From the NCBI RefSeq assembly GCF_009834765.1, contig NZ_WVHP01000025.1, positions 124,001 to 188,000 of the forward strand: 64,000 bases of DNA. Reading direction: 5' to 3'. A model generated the notes under the pieces. It was not told the origin of the DNA, made no database searches, and saw nothing but the letters and a program-made list of their open reading frames with translations. The position numbers and the translations under genes were made by a program. The stretch is from Saccharibacter sp. EH611 (lineage in GTDB: Bacteria; Pseudomonadota; Alphaproteobacteria; Acetobacterales; Acetobacteraceae). Positions 62,146-64,000 of this stretch are shown here, piece by piece; the first letter of the stretch is position 1; the number at the start of each line of letters is the position of its first letter.

Positions 62146-62501
62146 AGAGGTCTTTTTCCGTCATGATGGAATAACTGTGAGATAAAATTTCTTTAGATTT
62201 TTGTCGAGAATAAATAGACCTTATGAATGTGATTTGATCCCATATGTGACTTTTGTGTGAGGCAGGCATGTATTGCTCGCTATCATGGTAAATACGATAG
62301 ATTATGCCGTGTAGCAGTCAGAGACATGGTTTTTATCAAAATATAAGAACAGTTGAGCTTTTGAAGGGGATGAAGGGCAGGTGTCTTCATGCCGGCCTTA
62401 TGGGTTTCTAAAGATGCCTGTGGAACGAGCTTACTCTGTCATATGTGAATGATGGCTGACTGTGTGGGTTTATTGAGGTCTGGAAATAAACGCTGTGATA
62501 T

Positions 62502-62537
62502 AAAAAACGCACGTCCCAACTATGCGAGACGTGCGTT
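62502..62537 (-). terminator. Terminator after the TPR gene
   Basis: On the minus strand AACGCACGTC pairs with GACGTGCGTT and is followed by a T run. The rest of the 427-base gap to 62146 holds nothing recognisable. Confidence 0.85.
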
Positions 62538-62572
62538 CTGAATGCGGTGCGCGTACGAGCTAGCGCGGCGCG

Positions 62573-63853
62573 TTAGCGTGCGGCTGCACTGCGGAGATAC
62601 ACAGCCCAGAGCTGGGCGAGGTCATTGACGACACCATCGCCATTCATAGCGCTTAGAAGCGTTACAGCGTCTGCCTTACGGCCTGCATCAATCAACGCCA
62701 TCCCTTTCTCAAGCTGGGCAATGTCGGGGAAGCGCGGTTTCTTCTCTTGCCCTTGCTGGATGAGCGCCAGTCCTTGGTCAACTTGACCATTGAGGATCAG
62801 GTTATACCCAGCGGTAAGAGATGGCCCGGCTGTTGGTGTGCGTCCGGCTTCTTGTACTGCAGCAGGGAGCTCGTTACGCGTTTTTGCAGCCTGTTGAGCG
62901 ACAAAAGAGCGGAAATGCTCCTGTGATCCAGCTGCAGGGCCTGTGCCGAGAAGATGGCGATTGTAGCCTTCATTGAGAAGGTTAAGTGCCAGTTGCGGTA
63001 GGCCCATTTGCACAGCTCGTTCTGCCATGTCCTGAAAGTCGGAAGGGTTGGTGAGCACACCCGTGGCGAGCCGCAAACGCTGAAGGTTAAAGACTAAGCG
63101 TGGTGATAATGATTGATCGCTGACCAGATTATGGATCAGGATCTGCCAATATTGCGTGCGTGGATAATATTTTACCAGCTGCACATAAGCGTTGGTTTGG
63201 CCGGGGAGGTCACGTAAATTGCCATAGGCCGTTGCCATCATTTGAAGCTGGCTTTCGGCAGGGGTGCGCTTAGCCTTTTGGTCTGCTGCGATAATCCCGC
63301 GGACAGCGGCAATCGTGCCCTTCCAGTCTTGCTGAAGATAATAGCACTGCACGAGCAGGGTCTGCATCTGCGGGTCGGCCCCGTAATCATGGGTATAGCG
63401 CGCTGCTGCTTTAGCCGCACTGGCATAGTCACGCGCACTATAGGCCATGCTCGCTTGCGCCATGAGCATCTGCTTTTTAGAAGCGGCAGGCGTGCGGGCG
63501 CTATTGATCAAGACATCATAGGCCTTGAGAGCCGCTGATGCATTGCCAGATTGCGCGGCAACGGCAGCGCGCATTTGCGCAATCACATAGGCTTCGTAGC
63601 TGCTTTTGTTTTTGACGGCATCAGCAGCATCTACAGCCTCCATCGCTTGGCTAAGATTGTGGGCTGAGAGTGCTTTTTGAGCTTGTTGCAGATGACCGCC
63701 GACGTCTTGGCCGAGAGCATCCTCAGCATAAGCCGTAGAGACCAGTGCCCCTCCCCCGTTAAAGGGAGCATGGTGTGGTGCGACAAATGCGGCCAGACCA
63801 AAGGCGCTCGCCATCAATACTGTACGAGAGATCGTGAAGGGAGAGGAGGCCAT
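62573..63853 (-). CDS. Tetratricopeptide-repeat protein next to ExbD
   Basis: About 426 residues from ATG 63853, which follows AAGG 10 bases upstream and a signal-like TVLMASAFGLAAFVAP. Repeated helical hairpins of about 34 residues occupy residues 50-420 (for example HLQQAQKALSAHNLSQAMEAVDAAD, AYDVLINSARTPAASKKQML, ALNLLNEGYNRHLL, QGLALIQQGQEKKPRFPDIAQ). It follows exbD by 4 bases, as in TonB-type energy-transduction operons of acetic acid bacteria, where a periplasmic TPR protein accompanies ExbB/ExbD/TonB. Its exact task is unknown. Confidence 0.78.
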   Translation of the reverse strand: MASSPFTISRTVLMASAFGLAAFVAPHHAPFNGGGALVSTAYAEDALGQDVGGHLQQAQKALSAHNLSQAMEAVDAADAVKNKSSYEAYVIAQMRAAVAAQSGNASAALKAYDVLINSARTPAASKKQMLMAQASMAYSARDYASAAKAAARYTHDYGADPQMQTLLVQCYYLQQDWKGTIAAVRGIIAADQKAKRTPAESQLQMMATAYGNLRDLPGQTNAYVQLVKYYPRTQYWQILIHNLVSDQSLSPRLVFNLQRLRLATGVLTNPSDFQDMAERAVQMGLPQLALNLLNEGYNRHLLGTGPAAGSQEHFRSFVAQQAAKTRNELPAAVQEAGRTPTAGPSLTAGYNLILNGQVDQGLALIQQGQEKKPRFPDIAQLEKGMALIDAGRKADAVTLLSAMNGDGVVNDLAQLWAVYLRSAAAR

Positions 63854-63857
63854 TGGT

Positions 63858-64000
63858 TTATTGTCCTTCCATGAATTGATCCAGGCCGACAATACCCAGC
63901 TTGGTGACGCCAAGACGCTGAGCATCTGCCATCACATGCGCCACCGTCTTATAACTTGCAAGACGGTCTGGATGGATATGCACTTCAGGCTGTCCATCTT
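63858..64000 (-). CDS. exbD: ExbD/TolR family protein (3' part, runs off the window)
   Basis: The last 47 codons are visible on the minus strand, ending with TAA at 63858-63860. They read PEVHIHPDRLASYKTVAHVMADAQRLGVTKLGIVGL, the typical C-terminal periplasmic half of ExbD/TolR, which couples the proton gradient to TonB-dependent transport. The TPR gene begins 4 bases downstream, so they are one operon. Confidence 0.85.
   Translation of the reverse strand, partial: DGQPEVHIHPDRLASYKTVAHVMADAQRLGVTKLGIVGLDQFMEGQ

Overview
The window looks like chromosomal DNA of an acetic acid bacterium (Acetobacteraceae, Alphaproteobacteria). The evidence is protein style: a gyrA-coaD-cyclophilin run, a zinc-independent L36, an ExbD/TPR energy-transduction run, a bd-type quinol oxidase operon and a broken Acetobacteraceae-style ribbon-helix-helix gene. 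Genus is not decidable by eye; a small-genome, insect- or flower-associated lineage is possible but is only inference. No integrase other than XerC, no transposase, CRISPR array, rRNA or phage gene was seen.

Layout. 1-1.8 kb: start of queE (minus strand), then a TetR-type regulator and a metallo-beta-lactamase-fold hydrolase sharing a palindromic operator. 1.97 kb: tRNA-Asp. 2.7-6.2 kb: a signal-peptide-bearing catalase-peroxidase, a pseudoazurin and a cytochrome b561, probably one periplasmic peroxide/redox module. 6.3-8.5 kb: a CPCC protein, a small membrane protein, and a HbpS-like protein plus SDR behind another palindromic operator. 8.6-14.7 kb: retropepsin-like protease coupled to xerC, priA, a TPR protein and L36. 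14.9-22.5 kb: secreted protein, oligopeptidase B, two small membrane paralogues, a lipid kinase, pabC and pabB. 22.9-26.4 kb: three tandem paralogous lipoproteins. 26.7-30.6 kb: gyrA-coaD-ppi. 30.9 kb: tRNA-Lys, followed by an accessory segment: a nucleoside-deoxyribosyltransferase-like protein and an AT-rich three-gene glycosyltransferase operon. 35.6-40.9 kb: photolyase, a cystathionine gamma-synthase-family enzyme and the convergent metQNI methionine importer. 41.4-45.9 kb: an AT-rich membrane-anchored orphan, a TauD-like dioxygenase, an amino acid permease and an EamA exporter. 46-52.9 kb: cydDCABX with two tiny membrane proteins nearby and a candidate FNR box upstream. 53.2-54.3 kb: peroxiredoxin and ArsR-type regulator. 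54.4-59.8 kb: two large MscS paralogues flanking a YqaE/Pmp3 protein. 60-64 kb: a frameshifted RHH gene, a DJ-1/PfpI protein, a chagasin-like inhibitor, a lipoprotein, a TPR protein and the 3' end of exbD.

Functional themes. Envelope redox and oxygen handling recur: periplasmic KatG/pseudoazurin/b561, bd oxidase with its CydDC exporter and CydX, and peroxiredoxin. Methionine/sulfur uptake and use cluster at 37-43 kb. The least explained parts are the tandem lipoproteins, the three-member small membrane protein family, the NDT-like protein next to tRNA-Lys, the AT-rich islands and several very small membrane ORFs.

Limits. Starts were moved inward from the longest ORF where a ribosome binding site, signal peptide or overlap favoured it. 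Family names rest on motif recognition by eye; no database search was run.
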